Origin: CAVSIS01 sp963814875
GTDB lineage: Bacteria; Acidobacteriota; Thermoanaerobaculia; Thermoanaerobaculales; Sulfomarinibacteraceae
Direction: 5' to 3'
Assembly: GCA_963814875.1 (NCBI GenBank)
Contig: CAWFFJ010000035.1
Span: 1-64,000 of the forward strand
Length of the DNA: 64,000 bases
Of this stretch, positions 7,198 through 16,180 are shown piece by piece; positions within the stretch are counted from its first letter, which is position 1, and the number at the start of each line of letters is the position of its first letter. The notes beneath the pieces are model-generated. The model made no database searches and was not told the DNA's origin. It saw nothing but the letters and a program-made list of their open reading frames with translations. The position numbers and the translations under genes were made by a program.

Positions 7198-9412
7198 CCG
7201 AGTCGGTGGACCCGTCGAGCATCCCGAGCTCGAACATCAGGAAGGCGTCGATGTGGGCGGTGGTCGCGATGCGCTCCTCGAGGCCGGTGTCGAGGCCGTG
7301 GCCGCCGCTGTAGTCCACCCGCAGCAGCACAGGCTCGCCCGAGGTGCTGTCGGCCTGGAGCGCCGCGGTCAGCTTGCGCGAGTTCATGGGGTCGACGCGG
7401 GGGTCGTTGGCGCCGGCGGTCAGCAGCACGGCAGGGTAGGGTGTCTCGGGCTCGACGTGCTGGTAGGGGGAGTAGGCGAGCAGCGCCCTCAGCTGGGTCT
7501 CGTCGTGGATGCTGCCGTACTCGGGCACGTTGAACTGACCGTTCGGGGTGAGCTCGTTGCGCAGCATGTCGTAGACGCCGACCATCGACACCACCGCTCG
7601 CTGCATCCGGGGGTGCTGGGTGATCATCGCGCCCATCAGGATGCCGCCGTTGGACCCGCCGATGATCCCAATGCGCTCGGACCGGGTGTAGTGGTTGTCG
7701 ACCAGCCACTGCAGCACGGCGGCGAAGTCGTCGAAGGTGTTCTGCTTGTGGACGCCGCTGCCTGCCCGGTGCCAGGCCTCGCCGTACTCGCCGCCGCCGC
7801 GCACGCCCGCCTCGACGAAGACGCCGCCGTGGTCGAACCAGACCCGCAGCGCCGGGTCGAAACGGGGGGTCATCGAGATGCCGTAGCCTCCGTAGGCCGT
7901 GGCGCGGACCGGGTTGTTGCCGTCGAGCGGTGTGCCACGCCTCATGAGCACCACGAACGGCACGTCGGTTCCGTCCTTCGAGGCCGCGACGTGCCGCTCG
8001 ACTTCGATGTCGTCAAAGCTGACCGGTGAGTCGCTCCGCATCGCAGTCGCGCGGGTTTCATTCGTGGTCGGTTCGTAGAGCTCCCAAACAGAGGGTTTTA
8101 TGTAGCTGGTCCGGCGGAAGAGGATCTTCCCACCCTGGCACAGGTGCAGGCCATCGGTCGTCGACACGGCGGGAACCTCCGGACCGGCGGTCGGGCGGCC
8201 GGAGGGCAGCTCGAAGGTCCGCAGCTCGACCGGGCCGCCGACCTGATAGGTGGCGTAGAGGCGGTCCGCGGTGGGGACGAAGGAGTCGTCGGAGTAGAAG
8301 TCCCACTGCAGCGAGCCGTCCTGCTCGGGGACGGCTGTGGTGGCCTTCGCCAGCGACCGGGCGTTGGCGGTGAGGCGGAGGATCTTGCCCCTGGGGGCGT
8401 TCCGGAGCGAGATGAGGTAGAGCGCGCCGTCGGGACCGAACTCGGCTCCGGTGATCTGGTCGTCGTAGCTCGTCAGCTGTGTCCAGCCGCCGTCCGGGCT
8501 GCGCATGAAGTGCTGGAAGCGGCCGCTGTCGCCCTCCTGGACCACGGCGAGGACACGCCCGGTCGCGCGGTCGGGCACCATGATGATCTCGGCGATGCGG
8601 GGGAAGTCCTTGCCGAGCTCGTAGCGATCCTCGGCCACAGGGGTGCCGAGCCTGTGGAACCAGATCTGCTGGTAGAAGTCGAGATCGGCACCTCCGCGTT
8701 CGCCTGCTCGTGGGTAGCGCGTGTAGAAGAGGCCGAGTCCATCGCCCGTCCACGCCGCGTCGCCGCCGGCGGTGCCGTTCTGAACCCGCGGGACGACCTC
8801 GAACCGTTCCTCGCCGGTGGCGACGTCGAAGATGTGGAGGTCGCCGGCCTCGGTCCCGGCCCTGGACAGGCTCACCGCCACGAGAGTGCCGTCCGGTGAG
8901 GGTCGGTACCAGTCGATGGCGGTGTGACCCTCGGGGTCGATCCGGTTCGGGTCGACAACCACGCGCGCCTGGTCCACGGCATCGGGCCCGCTTGCCACGA
9001 CCAGGAAGGGCTGCTGCTTCGGCGGTTCGCTCTTCATCACGAAGAGCAGGTCGCCGACCTGTGTAGGCGAGCGCCACCTCACAGTCTTCGCTGAGAGGAT
9101 CTCGCGGACACGCTGCTCGAGCTCCGGCTCGCCCGAGATGTCCTTGAGGAAGGCGCGCGCGACGTCATTCTGCTGCCGCATCCAGTCCTGGACCGCGGGG
9201 TTGGTACCGTCCTCGAGCCAGCGATAGGGGTCCGTCACCGAGGTGCCGAAGTAGGCGTCGGTGACGGGATCGACGGGCGTCGGCGGGAGCTCGGTGCGGA
9301 GGCGCTGCCAGGCGGCCTCCGGGGTCTGCGGCTGAACGGCCGGCGATGGTCCGAGGGCCAACCCTCCACATCCCACCAGGACGATGATCCCGAGCCACAG
9401 CGCAGTTCGCAT
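7187..9412 (-). CDS. prolyl oligopeptidase family serine peptidase (S9A)
   Basis: The 741-residue product begins with a signal/lipobox-like sequence (ALWLGIIVLVGCGGL), so it is probably exported or a lipoprotein. An N-terminal seven-bladed propeller (from DPYRWLEDGTNPAVQDWMRQ) precedes the alpha/beta-hydrolase catalytic domain. The triad is readable: Ser about 587 in IIGGSNGGILMG, Asp about 670 in GANDPRVDP, His about 705 in YSGGHGL. It should cleave short peptides after proline. I start at MRTALW, whose codon is at 9410-9412, because the longer frame adds an unlikely Arg-rich leader. The length is normal for the family. It converges on the SRPBCC gene. Confidence 0.93.
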   Translation of the reverse strand: MRTALWLGIIVLVGCGGLALGPSPAVQPQTPEAAWQRLRTELPPTPVDPVTDAYFGTSVTDPYRWLEDGTNPAVQDWMRQQNDVARAFLKDISGEPELEQRVREILSAKTVRWRSPTQVGDLLFVMKSEPPKQQPFLVVASGPDAVDQARVVVDPNRIDPEGHTAIDWYRPSPDGTLVAVSLSRAGTEAGDLHIFDVATGEERFEVVPRVQNGTAGGDAAWTGDGLGLFYTRYPRAGERGGADLDFYQQIWFHRLGTPVAEDRYELGKDFPRIAEIIMVPDRATGRVLAVVQEGDSGRFQHFMRSPDGGWTQLTSYDDQITGAEFGPDGALYLISLRNAPRGKILRLTANARSLAKATTAVPEQDGSLQWDFYSDDSFVPTADRLYATYQVGGPVELRTFELPSGRPTAGPEVPAVSTTDGLHLCQGGKILFRRTSYIKPSVWELYEPTTNETRATAMRSDSPVSFDDIEVERHVAASKDGTDVPFVVLMRRGTPLDGNNPVRATAYGGYGISMTPRFDPALRVWFDHGGVFVEAGVRGGGEYGEAWHRAGSGVHKQNTFDDFAAVLQWLVDNHYTRSERIGIIGGSNGGILMGAMITQHPRMQRAVVSMVGVYDMLRNELTPNGQFNVPEYGSIHDETQLRALLAYSPYQHVEPETPYPAVLLTAGANDPRVDPMNSRKLTAALQADSTSGEPVLLRVDYSGGHGLDTGLEERIATTAHIDAFLMFELGMLDGSTDSGSR

Positions 9413-9721
9413 GTCTGCCTCCTCAGCAGTTCGAGCCCGGGAAGGTCGCCACCTGTGGGGCGGGCCGACCGCGACGTCCGGCGCGGACGGTCCCGAGCGC
9501 GGCACAACGGTAGGGCTTCCGGGCTCGCGTCGCAATGACGGCGGCGCCCCGCGGACTTGAGCGCACGGTCAGGCCGTGGCGCTCGTGCCACTTCGCGATC
9601 GACTCGTCCGGGTAGGCCTCGAAGTGTCGCTCGGTCGCGCCTCGTGCCCCACACGAGGGGCGGAACACCCCGCACGGCCTCCACCCGCGCCGCCCCCAGC
9701 GCCGCAGGCCGCAATCGGTGA
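9413..9721. other. gap upstream of prolyl oligopeptidase
   Basis: About 310 bp with overlapping open frames on both strands but no family signature. It would contain the promoter of the minus-strand peptidase; no clear -35/-10 pair was found. Confidence 0.45.
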
Positions 9722-10573
9722 CTACCAGGACGATCCGGTGGACATCCAGAGGTCGCCCTTCTTCTCCATCGTGATCGTGCCGTGAGCCTTCTCGCCGTCC
9801 ATCATGCCCTCAACCTCGAGCATGGCGGTCTGGCCGTCAGAGGAACCGCCCAGGATCTTCACCGCCGTCGGCGTCATGGCGGCGATCATCTCGAGCGTGT
9901 CTTTCGCGTCGTCGTCCTCGAGGGGGCCGGCCATATCCGGGGGCACGAGCTTCTTGACCTGGGCGAGGTCCCCGGAGTGCACCGCGGCGACCCATGCCAG
10001 GTAGGCCTTGCCGGGCTCCCCGCCATCGGGAGGGAGGGCCTCGCCGATCGGGGCGTTGGGGTCCGACAGAGGGACGCTGAAGGTGAAGTCGTACTGGATG
10101 GTGTCGTCGAAGATCTTCTGTGGCTCCGGCAGGTAGATCCGCCCCGCGAACCTCTCGGGGCCGGTGCTGGCGAGCTCGATCGTCGGGTAGGTGCCGCCCG
10201 AGATGTTGCCGGCGGCATCGGCGGAGAGCTTGACGCTTTGCGAGTAGACCTCGAGCTGTGGTTGTTCTGAGAACTCGGCGGTCTTCGTGATCCCGATCTC
10301 GACGTACGCGGAGTCCCACACCATTTCGCCGAGCTTGCGCTCGTCGATCGGGTGCTGGACGAAAAGGACCGTCCATGTCGGATCGCTGTCATTGTAGAAG
10401 CCCTTGTCCTGCGCCCAGGCGTAGACGTAGGGCAGCTCCACGGTCGTGCCGTTGGCCTTGAACGTCCCGCTTACAGATGCCTGCTCGTCGGCGTCGGTTG
10501 TCGATGGCAGCATCGCAACCAGACCCAGACAGGCGACGATGCACCACGAGCACACGCAACTACGAACACGCAT
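9722..10573 (-). CDS. secreted protein of unknown function
   Basis: A signal peptide (CIVACLGLVAMLPSTTDADE) leads a mature protein of about 255 residues. The first part, with FKANGTTVELPYVYAWAQDK and later DDTIQYDFTFSVPL, looks like a beta-sandwich. The last 100 residues, KAYLAWVAAVHSGDLAQVKK, KDTLEMIAAMTPTAVKILGG and a C-terminal LWMSTGSSW, resemble the DUF4878/SnoaL-like cone fold often attached to lipoproteins. I do not recognise the whole architecture. The start at 10573 is the ATG that opens the signal peptide. Confidence 0.7.
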   Translation of the reverse strand: MRVRSCVCSWCIVACLGLVAMLPSTTDADEQASVSGTFKANGTTVELPYVYAWAQDKGFYNDSDPTWTVLFVQHPIDERKLGEMVWDSAYVEIGITKTAEFSEQPQLEVYSQSVKLSADAAGNISGGTYPTIELASTGPERFAGRIYLPEPQKIFDDTIQYDFTFSVPLSDPNAPIGEALPPDGGEPGKAYLAWVAAVHSGDLAQVKKLVPPDMAGPLEDDDAKDTLEMIAAMTPTAVKILGGSSDGQTAMLEVEGMMDGEKAHGTITMEKKGDLWMSTGSSW

Positions 10574-10708
10574 ACCGCCTCCTCTGGTTGGGCCGTCCTC
10601 CTTCTCGGGATTTGGCCGGTTCAGTTCTCGCAGGTCCTGGCGGGAAGTATAGGCCACGGGGGGACACCAACCCGAAGTCCCCGTGGATCGATGAGCTCGG
10701 CATGTTGC

Positions 10709-11497
10709 TCAATCGCCCCGCTGGGGCCAGCTCGCTGACAACCCGACGCCGGCGACGAGCGCCGAGGCATCGCCGTAGAGCTCGACGGCGCCCTGCCTGA
10801 GGTCGCCGTGCCACAGCCACGATGTGGTCGCGCTGGCCCAGAGGGTCACGCCGCGGGTCTCGAGCTGCAGAACGGCAGAGGCACTCCCGTCGGCGAGGGC
10901 CGCCCGGGCGATGCCGAAGTTGTAGGCGTTCATCCCCGAGTCGGCCCATGCACCACCCGCTTCGAGATCCAGGGTGAGGCGATCCGCGAGCTGTAGCGTG
11001 CGTCCCAGCGCCGCGCGGGCATAGATGCCGCGGGCCGCGTCGACGTCCCAGGCGAGCCCGATCCGCAGCTCCACGGTCCAGGGCACGACTACGTCGGCGA
11101 CGAGCTCGGTGGTGTGCCCGGCCTCCGGCGTCGAGTAGCGGTAGTGGGTCACGCCGGCCGTGACCAGGACGGTGCCGATCTCGCGCTGGTAGGCGATCGC
11201 GATATCGACCTCGCCGATCTCACCCGCACGCCCGCCGAGCTCGTCGGTCATATTCACCGAGGCCCAAGTGTCGAGCGAGAGGGCGCCGAGCGAGATTGTC
11301 ACGTCGGGCTGCAGGCAGGCTTCGGGGTTGAGCAGAGTGCCGCGGAAGACATACGCCGAGGCCGCTTCGAGGCCGAGTGTGAGCTCTGCGGCCGCAGCAA
11401 GTCTTGGGGGCAAGACTGCGAGCGCGGCCGCCAGGGCAAACACGATCGCCGAGCTCGACTGGATCCTGCGGCGCCGTGCAGCGGATAGTCCTCTCAT
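10709..11497 (-). CDS. TorF-like putative outer-membrane porin
   Basis: After a long twin-Arg-rich signal (SSAIVFALAAALAVLPPRLA) the mature protein alternates hydrophobic and polar residues as in a beta-barrel. It begins ELTLGLEAASAYVFRGTLLN, the usual opening of TorF-type proteins, and continues with VDIAIAYQREIGTVLVTAGV and paired strands to the C-terminus. Members are predicted barrels with no proven substrate. Length (about 262 residues) fits. The ATG at 11497 is preferred over an upstream one at 11557 because it starts the signal peptide. Confidence 0.7.
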   Translation of the reverse strand: MRGLSAARRRRIQSSSAIVFALAAALAVLPPRLAAAAELTLGLEAASAYVFRGTLLNPEACLQPDVTISLGALSLDTWASVNMTDELGGRAGEIGEVDIAIAYQREIGTVLVTAGVTHYRYSTPEAGHTTELVADVVVPWTVELRIGLAWDVDAARGIYARAALGRTLQLADRLTLDLEAGGAWADSGMNAYNFGIARAALADGSASAVLQLETRGVTLWASATTSWLWHGDLRQGAVELYGDASALVAGVGLSASWPQRGD

Positions 11498-11581
11498 GCC
11501 GCCGATGTCAGCGGACCTCGGTGCATGGACCATTGTGCACCGATTGACATCCGACATGAGGCGACGGCGCAGAGCCTCGCG

Positions 11582-12862
11582 TCAGGGCGCCGAGCGCTCC
11601 ACCCAGACCGAGAGCAGCTCCGCTGTCGTCGCCACTGCGGCGGCCATCCACTCGAGCGAGACCCACTCCTGGACCGAGTGGAAGTTCTGGCCGCCGGCCC
11701 AGATGTTCGGGGTCAGCAGACCCATGTACGACAGTCGTGCGCCGTCGGTGCCGCCGCGGATGGCGCGCCGCAACGGTTCGATGTCCTGGCGCTTGACCGC
11801 CTCGAGCGCATACTCGAGGACCTTGGGGTCCTCGCCGATCTTGTAGGCCATGTTGCGGTAGGACTCGGTGATCGTGACCGTGACCTTGGCTTTGGGGAAG
11901 CGCTCGCCGACCAAGGCGACGACGGACCTCAGAGCGTCCTCGCGAGCGTTGAGCTCGTCGACGGTGAAGGCGCGTACGAGCAGCTTGAGCTCGACCTTGG
12001 TGACGTCGCCGGCGGCGGTGTAGGGATGGAGGTAGGCCTGGCGGTCGTCGGTGGTCTCTGGGAGAAAGCTCTCGTCGAGACCGTCGATGATTGCGGCAGC
12101 GACGCGCAGCGCATTGACCAGCTTGTCTTTGGCGTAGCCGGGGTGGACGTCGTGGCCCTCGATGACGACGACCGCGGTGTCGGCGCAGAAGGTCTCGTCC
12201 TCGATCTCGCCGAGGTCGGAGCCGTCCAGAGTGTAGGCGTAGGCGGCGCCGAAGGCGGCGACGTCGAAGTGCTCGGTGCCGCGCCCGATCTCCTCGTCGG
12301 TGGTGAAGGCGACCCGGATCGGGCCGTGGAGGTGCTCGGGGTGGTCGGCGAGCCACGCCACCAGGGTCATGATCTCGGCAACGCCGCCCTTGTCATCGGC
12401 GCCGAGCAGGGTGGTGCCGTCGGACGTGACCACCGTGTGGTCCACGCAGCGTGCGAGGTTGGGGTTGTCGGCGGCGCTGATGACCTGAGCGGGGTCGCCG
12501 GGCAAGCGGAGGTCGCCACCGTCGTAGGCCTCAATCACCTGCGGCTTGACACCCGCTCCGAGCGTGCCGAAGTAGGTGTCGACGTGGGCGAGCAGCCCGA
12601 TGGTCGGGACCGTGCCCGCTGCGGGGTGCCCCTTCGGCAGGTTGCCGGGAACTGTGGCGAAGACGTAGCCCCATTCGTTCATGTGCGCGTCGCCGCAGCC
12701 GAGCTCGAGGAGCTCCTCGACCAGGACGCGGGCGAGGTCCTTCTGCTTTTCGGTCGACGGGCTCGAGGTCGAGTCCTCGTCGGACTGGGTGTCGATCTTG
12801 ACGTAGCGCAGGAAGCGCTCGAGGAGCTGGCGGCGGTGTTTCGGCTCGATGGTCACGGGCAT
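11582..12862 (-). CDS. pepT: peptidase T (tripeptide aminopeptidase, M20 family)
   Basis: The 426-residue protein matches PepT in length and layout. Metal site residues are visible in LLAHVDTYFG (His, Asp), LLGADDKGGVAEI (bridging Asp), FTTDEEIGRGTEHFD (catalytic Glu pair) and VIEGHDVHPGYAKDKLVNAL, with the C-terminal ligand in TPNIWAGGQNFHSVQEW. The enzyme removes the N-terminal residue from tripeptides using two zinc ions in the cytoplasm. GGAGGATCTCC on the minus strand is the ribosome site. It stands as a single gene with a 22-bp-arm palindrome 38 bp upstream. Confidence 0.95.
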   Translation of the reverse strand: MPVTIEPKHRRQLLERFLRYVKIDTQSDEDSTSSPSTEKQKDLARVLVEELLELGCGDAHMNEWGYVFATVPGNLPKGHPAAGTVPTIGLLAHVDTYFGTLGAGVKPQVIEAYDGGDLRLPGDPAQVISAADNPNLARCVDHTVVTSDGTTLLGADDKGGVAEIMTLVAWLADHPEHLHGPIRVAFTTDEEIGRGTEHFDVAAFGAAYAYTLDGSDLGEIEDETFCADTAVVVIEGHDVHPGYAKDKLVNALRVAAAIIDGLDESFLPETTDDRQAYLHPYTAAGDVTKVELKLLVRAFTVDELNAREDALRSVVALVGERFPKAKVTVTITESYRNMAYKIGEDPKVLEYALEAVKRQDIEPLRRAIRGGTDGARLSYMGLLTPNIWAGGQNFHSVQEWVSLEWMAAAVATTAELLSVWVERSAP

Positions 12863-12900
12863 GGAGATCCTCCCTCGGTCGTCGTTCGGTCCGCCAGTGT

Positions 12901-12951
12901 AGCGAATTCCGCTGAGATGAGCGCTCGGAGCTCATCTCAGCGGAATTCGCT
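12901..12951. repeat. perfect palindrome, 22-bp arms
   Basis: Arms 12901-12922 (AGCGAATTCCGCTGAGATGA plus GC) and 12930-12951 are exact reverse complements with loop GCTCGGA. It lies between the divergent pepT and cco operon. There is no T-tract on either side, so it is not an ordinary terminator. Its sequence is unrelated to the 671-713 family apart from a shared ATTCCG core. Confidence 0.92.
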
Positions 12952-13146
12952 TGTGGACAGTCGGAGAGTCGGTGCCTGCGGGAAAGCCGGTCGGGCGAGC
13001 GTTCATTGCGGTCGGTGATGATGCGACAACGAAACTAAAATCAGGTCTTACTACGAACAAAGGCCGCAGCCTGGAGCCGCGTTCGGTGGTAAGGTGAGGG
13101 CGATCCCATGGCGCCGTCCGGCGCCGACATGCTGGGGGGAGCGAGC

Positions 13147-13362
13147 ATGGCCCTCATCTACGTGTTCATCTTCGGATCGGTTTTCGTCGCCGGCCTGACG
13201 GCGGTCTACGGGCTCGTGTGGGCGGTCCGCGACGGCCAGATGCGGAGGTTCTCCGCGGGTGCGATGAGCATCTTCGACGATGAGGAGCCGGTCGGACGGA
13301 TGACGGACGCCTTCCCCGGTGAGGATGGCGAGTCGGGTGCGAGCGTCGGGAGGACCCCGTGA
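13147..13362 (+). CDS. ccoS: cbb3 oxidase maturation protein CcoS
   Basis: This 71-residue protein has one N-terminal membrane helix (LIYVFIFGSVFVAGLTAVYG) followed by WAVRDGQMRRFSAGAMSIFD and DDEEP, the CcoS signature in which an acidic segment follows a short Gln/Asp-containing linker. CcoS is needed for cofactor insertion into CcoN. I choose the ATG at 13147 because of the ribosome site GGGGGAGCGAGC; the upstream ATG at 13108 adds 13 residues before the helix. It opens the operon, where most bacteria place it after ccoI, and its TGA overlaps the GTG of ccoN. Confidence 0.85.
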   Translation: MALIYVFIFGSVFVAGLTAVYGLVWAVRDGQMRRFSAGAMSIFDDEEPVGRMTDAFPGEDGESGASVGRTP

Positions 13363-14834
13363 ACTCCGCGGGTGCGGTGGTTTCCGAGGCCGAACGTGCG
13401 GCCGTTGAGCGGGTCGGCTGGCGCGGCGACGTCGACGGTTCCTGCAAGATCCCGGTTGGCCTGTTCTTCGTCAGCGCCATCTCCTGGCTGATGATCGGCA
13501 CGGTGCTGGCGCTGCTCGCGTCGCTCAAGATGCATGTGCCGGGCTTCCTCGACAGTGCCGACTGGCTGACCTTCGGTCGGGTCCGGCCCGCCCACCTCAA
13601 CACCATGATCTACGGCTGGGGCTCGATGGCCGGGGTCGGGGTGATGCTGTGGCTCGAGGCGCGCCTGTGCCGGGTCCGACTGCCACTCCAGCTCCTGCTC
13701 GTGGTCGGGGTGGTGCTGTGGAACGTCGCGGTCGCCGGCGGCACGATCGGCATTCTCACCGGCGCCCAGACAGGGGTCGAGTGGCTCGAAATCCCATACC
13801 CGTGGTCGTTCCTCTTCGCGGGGGTGTTCGCGGTCGTGATGGCGGCCTCGCTGATGATGTTCTCGGGCCGGCGCGAAGGCCACATCTACGTCTCCCAGTG
13901 GTACCTCTTCGGGGCCGTGCTGTGGTTTCCGTTTCTCTATGTCATGGCCAACACGCTGATCCATAGGAACCTTGCGACCGGGGTCGTGCAGGCCTCGGCG
14001 AACTGGTGGTTCGCGCACAACGTGCTCGGCCTGTGGTTCACGCCGATCGGGCTCGCCGCGGTTTACTACCTGCTGCCCAAAGTCCTCGGCCGGCCGATCC
14101 ACAGCTACTACCTGTCGCTGCTCGGGTTCTGGACGCTGGCTCTGTTCTACAACTGGGCCGGGACCCACCACCTGATCGGCGGACCGCTGCCGGCGTGGCT
14201 GATCACGGTAGGGATCGTCGGCAGTCTGATGATGTTCATCCCGGTGACGACGGTGGCGATCAACCACCACCTGACCACCGTCGGTCACTTCTCCAAGCTC
14301 AAGGTCAGCCCGACGCTGCGCTTCGTGGTCTTCGGTGCGATGAGCTACACGGTGGTGAGCTTCCAGGGCTCGCTGCAGTCGCTGCGCTCGGTCAACGAGG
14401 TCAACCACTTCACCCATTACACGATTGCGCACGCACACCTGGGCGTGTACTCGTTCTTCACCATGGTGATGTTCGGGGCGATCTACTACATCGCGCCGCG
14501 GCTGACGGGTCGTGAGTGGGCCTCGGCGCGGCTGATCAAGGTGCACTTCTGGGGCACCGCAACGGGCATGGCGATCTACTGGATCGGCCTCACCTGGGGC
14601 GGGTGGTTTCAGGGCCTCAAGATGGACAACCCCGACGTGCCGTTCCTCGACATCGTGCGCTACATGGTGCCCTTCCTGGAGTCGCGCACGGCAGCCGGCG
14701 CGCTGATGACGATCGGCCACATCGCGTTCGCCGTGCTCGCCTGGAAGATGTTCGCCGGCTCCGGAGTCCGGTTGGTCGGGCCGACCCTGTTCACGAGCCG
14801 CCGAACGGCCGCGAGCCCGGGAGGTGGGGCATGA
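13359..14834 (+). CDS. ccoN: cbb3-type cytochrome c oxidase subunit I (CcoN)
   Basis: The catalytic subunit reduces oxygen to water at a heme b/heme b3-CuB centre. The product has about 491 residues and twelve or more helices. Heme and copper ligands are recognisable in VRPAHLNTMIYGWGSMAG (low-spin heme His), NWWFAHNVLGLWF and NWAGTHHLIGGPLP (CuB His), and NHFTHYTIAHAHLGVYSFF (heme His pair). The start is a GTG that overlaps the ccoS stop (GTGA). Length is normal for CcoN. Together with ccoO and ccoP it forms the terminal oxidase for low-oxygen respiration in the inner membrane. Confidence 0.95.
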   Translation: MNSAGAVVSEAERAAVERVGWRGDVDGSCKIPVGLFFVSAISWLMIGTVLALLASLKMHVPGFLDSADWLTFGRVRPAHLNTMIYGWGSMAGVGVMLWLEARLCRVRLPLQLLLVVGVVLWNVAVAGGTIGILTGAQTGVEWLEIPYPWSFLFAGVFAVVMAASLMMFSGRREGHIYVSQWYLFGAVLWFPFLYVMANTLIHRNLATGVVQASANWWFAHNVLGLWFTPIGLAAVYYLLPKVLGRPIHSYYLSLLGFWTLALFYNWAGTHHLIGGPLPAWLITVGIVGSLMMFIPVTTVAINHHLTTVGHFSKLKVSPTLRFVVFGAMSYTVVSFQGSLQSLRSVNEVNHFTHYTIAHAHLGVYSFFTMVMFGAIYYIAPRLTGREWASARLIKVHFWGTATGMAIYWIGLTWGGWFQGLKMDNPDVPFLDIVRYMVPFLESRTAAGALMTIGHIAFAVLAWKMFAGSGVRLVGPTLFTSRRTAASPGGGA

Positions 14835-15440
14835 ACCGCGCGGTCTTCCTCTACGTCGGCGTGCTTGCGGTGGTGCTGGCCTCGTTTTCCGGCCTGGTGT
14901 CGCTGCCCCAGCTACAGCTGGGCGCGATCCAGCCGCTGGTCGACGCCAACGGCAATCAGTACCCGGCGCCGCCGACCGGGCTGGTCGCCGAGGGCCGCTC
15001 GGTCTATATTTCGCTCGGCTGCATCTACTGCCACAGCCAGCAGGTGCGACCGCCCGGATTCGGGGCCGACATCGAGCGCGGGTGGGGTACGCGCCGCACC
15101 GTCGCTCGCGACTACATCTGGGACGCGCCGCCCGTGCTCGGCACCATGCGAACCGGCCCGGACCTCGCCAACATCGGCGTCCGCCAGCCGAGCGACAACT
15201 GGCACCTGCTGCACCTGTACAACCCCGAGATCACCTCGCCGGGCTCGATCATGCCGCCGATGCCGTTCCTGTTCGACGAGCGCCACGATCGAAGTGGAGG
15301 TGCCCTACGACGCCCTGGCATTCCCGCCCGAGTGGAGCTCTCCGGGCCGAGTCGTGGTCCCGACCCGGCGCTCGAAGGCCCTGGTTGCCTACCTGAAGAG
15401 CATGGACAAGAGCCACCCGGTCCCGGAGGTGGCGCCGTGA
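14831..15440 (+). CDS. ccoO: cbb3 oxidase mono-heme cytochrome c subunit (CcoO), frameshift near 15285
   Basis: One N-terminal helix (FLYVGVLAVVLASFSGLVSL) anchors a periplasmic domain with a single heme c motif CIYCHSQQVRPPG and the CcoO-type RGWGTRRTVARDYIWDAPPV and RTGPDLANIGVRQ. PGSIMPPMPFLFDE holds the axial Met. The frame then breaks near 15285 and resumes as IEVEVPYDALAFPPEW and KALVAYLKSMDKSHP to TGA 15438-15440. The two parts together give a normal subunit of about 200 residues, so a one-base assembly indel is the simplest explanation. Its ATG overlaps the ccoN stop. Confidence 0.88.
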
Positions 15441-16180
15441 GCACGCCGAAGGGACCCGAGGACGGAGGTCTGACCCGCCGCGAGTCCGACGCCACTGAGG
15501 TCGTCGACCTCCACGAGCCGATCTACCGCGAGATGGCGGAGCCCAAAGACGGCTACGAGCCGCCGCCGACCTGGCTGCTGTTCTTCTGCCTTGCCCTGAT
15601 GGGTTTTGGGGGCTGGTACCTGGGCACGTACTCGGCCGGCTTCGATCCATCGGTGTACAACGAGTCGTCCTCGGCGCGGCCCGCCGCAGCGGCGGCGACA
15701 CCGACCCCTGTCGATCCGATGGTGCTCGGCAAACGGGTGTTCAACAACTGCATGGCCTGCCACCAGGCCGACGGCCGCGGCGTGCCCGGGAACTATCCCC
15801 CGCTGGACGGCTCGGCATGGGCGCAGGGACGGCCGGACCTGCTCGCGGCCCTGGTCCTGCACGGGCTCGAGGGCCCGATCACGGTCGAGGGGCAGACCTT
15901 CAATCAGGTGATGCCCAAATGGAGCCACCTCACCGACGACCAGCTCGCGTCGGTGCTGACCTTCGTGCGGGCGTCGTGGTCGAACTCGGCGTCGCCGATC
16001 ACGCCGGAGCTGGTCGCGGCGATGCGCGACCACACCGCCGACCGAACCAGCTCGTGGACTGTCGCGGAGCTCGAGAAGCTGCGCGACGCGACCGAGCCGC
16101 CGAGGCTCCAGAGTGCGGAGAGCGCCAGAGCGGCGGCGACGTCGACGGCGCCCGCGCAGGCGCCGAGCAACGGTGGCTGA
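15437..16180 (+). CDS. ccoP: membrane-anchored single-heme cytochrome c (CcoP-like)
   Basis: A cytoplasmic N-terminus (VDLHEPIYREMAEPKDGYEP) precedes one helix (WLLFFCLALMGFGGWYLGTY), as in CcoP. A Pro/Ala linker then leads to one cytochrome c domain with CMACHQADGRGVPGNYPPLD and the axial Met in FNQVMPKW. Canonical CcoP has two hemes; only one CXXCH is present here, so electron entry may be simpler or another cytochrome may feed it. The GTG start overlaps the ccoO stop. A C-terminal tail of about 60 residues is Ala-rich and variable. The assignment as CcoP rests on gene order and the N-terminal layout. Confidence 0.8.
   Translation: MSTPKGPEDGGLTRRESDATEVVDLHEPIYREMAEPKDGYEPPPTWLLFFCLALMGFGGWYLGTYSAGFDPSVYNESSSARPAAAAATPTPVDPMVLGKRVFNNCMACHQADGRGVPGNYPPLDGSAWAQGRPDLLAALVLHGLEGPITVEGQTFNQVMPKWSHLTDDQLASVLTFVRASWSNSASPITPELVAAMRDHTADRTSSWTVAELEKLRDATEPPRLQSAESARAAATSTAPAQAPSNGG

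Noticed and set aside
6000..7709. Minus-strand frame of 569 codons across fxsA and the SRPBCC gene
   Set aside because: Arg/Pro/His-rich antisense translation of high-GC genes; only the short relic at 6395-6541 in another frame is meaningful.
9423..9668. Minus-strand frame with HFEAYPDESIAKWHERHGL as a gene
   Set aside because: A short protein-like stretch but no family match, no ribosome site, and Arg-rich flanks.
11525..13018. Plus-strand frame of 497 codons opposite pepT
   Set aside because: Antisense shadow of pepT with Val/Asp/Gly-rich composition and no motif.
13206..14720. Minus-strand frame of 504 codons opposite ccoN
   Set aside because: His/Arg/Glu-rich antisense shadow of a membrane protein gene.
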